NCBI RefSeq assembly: GCF_012933655.1
Contig: NZ_JABBJJ010000082.1
Location: 1-40,322 of the forward strand
Length of the DNA: 40,322 nucleotides
Source: Pyxidicoccus fallax
GTDB taxonomy: Bacteria > Myxococcota > Myxococcia > Myxococcales > Myxococcaceae
Reading direction: 5' to 3'
Of this stretch, positions 40,318 through 40,322 are shown piece by piece (position 1 is the stretch's first letter; each line of letters opens with the position of its first letter). Both the position numbers and the translations under genes were made by a program. The notes under the pieces were generated by a model that worked only from the letters and a program-made list of their open reading frames with translations, was not told where the DNA came from and did no database searches.

Positions 40318-40322
40318 TTCAT

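Noticed and set aside
1..40322. CRISPR arrays, tRNA or rRNA genes, prophage or IS elements
   Set aside because: No regularly spaced direct repeats, no cloverleaf or rRNA-like sequence, and no transposase, integrase or phage structural gene could be found by reading.

Overview
The window is GC-rich, tightly packed bacterial DNA with no rRNA, tRNA, CRISPR array or transposase gene visible. Several features point to a predatory soil myxobacterium (Myxococcota, Myxococcus/Corallococcus type). These are two very large Ser/Thr kinases with TPR or AAA modules (one with the HRDFKPDN loop), an FHA-domain sigma-54 activator, PAS histidine kinases, a secreted caspase-like protein, many small lipoproteins, and extracellular polysaccharide-active proteins. 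The exact genus cannot be fixed from sequence reading alone. The last bases (40306-40317) match the Tn5 mosaic-end adapter used in library preparation, so the right edge is probably a contig end.

Layout. 1-5.5 kb: end of a DnaA-domain-I-like gene, a divergent AraC regulator / FAD monooxygenase pair with an AraC-like operator between them, and a SUV3-type RNA helicase. 5.5-13.2 kb: a 1369-residue kinase/pseudocyclase/AAA/TPR protein, a PAS histidine kinase whose stop codon shares CTAG with it, and an auto-regulated TetR-SDR operon with a readable promoter and operator. 13.2-18.1 kb: bestrophin-like channel, an unrecognised small protein, a stand-alone receiver, a Cys-rich secreted protein and an MHS-type transporter. 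18.2-21.1 kb: an ECF sigma / anti-sigma / caspase cassette in which the caspase carries an EF-hand-like loop and a beta-barrel-like C-terminus. 21.1-25.4 kb: lipoproteins, a 5'-truncated CBM6 protein and an alpha/beta hydrolase. 25.4-31.6 kb: a GH16 glycanase gene behind a near-perfect sigma-54 promoter, directly followed by an FHA-type sigma-54 activator gene, and a divergent TPR kinase with an inverted repeat in its leader. 31.6-34.2 kb: a Cys-rich lipoprotein and the most unusual locus. 34.5-40.3 kb: PAS histidine kinase, MazG-like pyrophosphohydrolase, CstA plus YbdD (pyruvate/peptide uptake), an MFS exporter, and the edge of a probable regulator with a MerR-like operator.

The strongest candidate for a poorly described system is the two-gene unit at 32161-34193. 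A 603-residue protein joins a prokaryotic TRPM-type SLOG (LSDAT) nucleotide-sensor domain to what look like two 2-TM SLATT effector modules. It overlaps by GTGA a 74-residue protein that contains only the first half of a TIR domain followed by a hydrophobic tail. By analogy with Thoeris and other nucleotide-signal defences this looks like a membrane-acting conflict or defence module, but its activity is inferred, not shown.

Transcription units inferred from spacing: tetR-SDR (ATGA overlap), sigma/anti-sigma/caspase (1-base overlap, then a 131-base gap), GH16-activator (59-base gap), SLOG-SLATT/TIR (GTGA overlap), histidine kinase-mazG (32-base gap) and cstA-ybdD (1-base gap). Five of the six convergent gene junctions have 12 bases or fewer between stop codons, or overlap; only the caspase/lipoprotein junction holds a long hairpin terminator.
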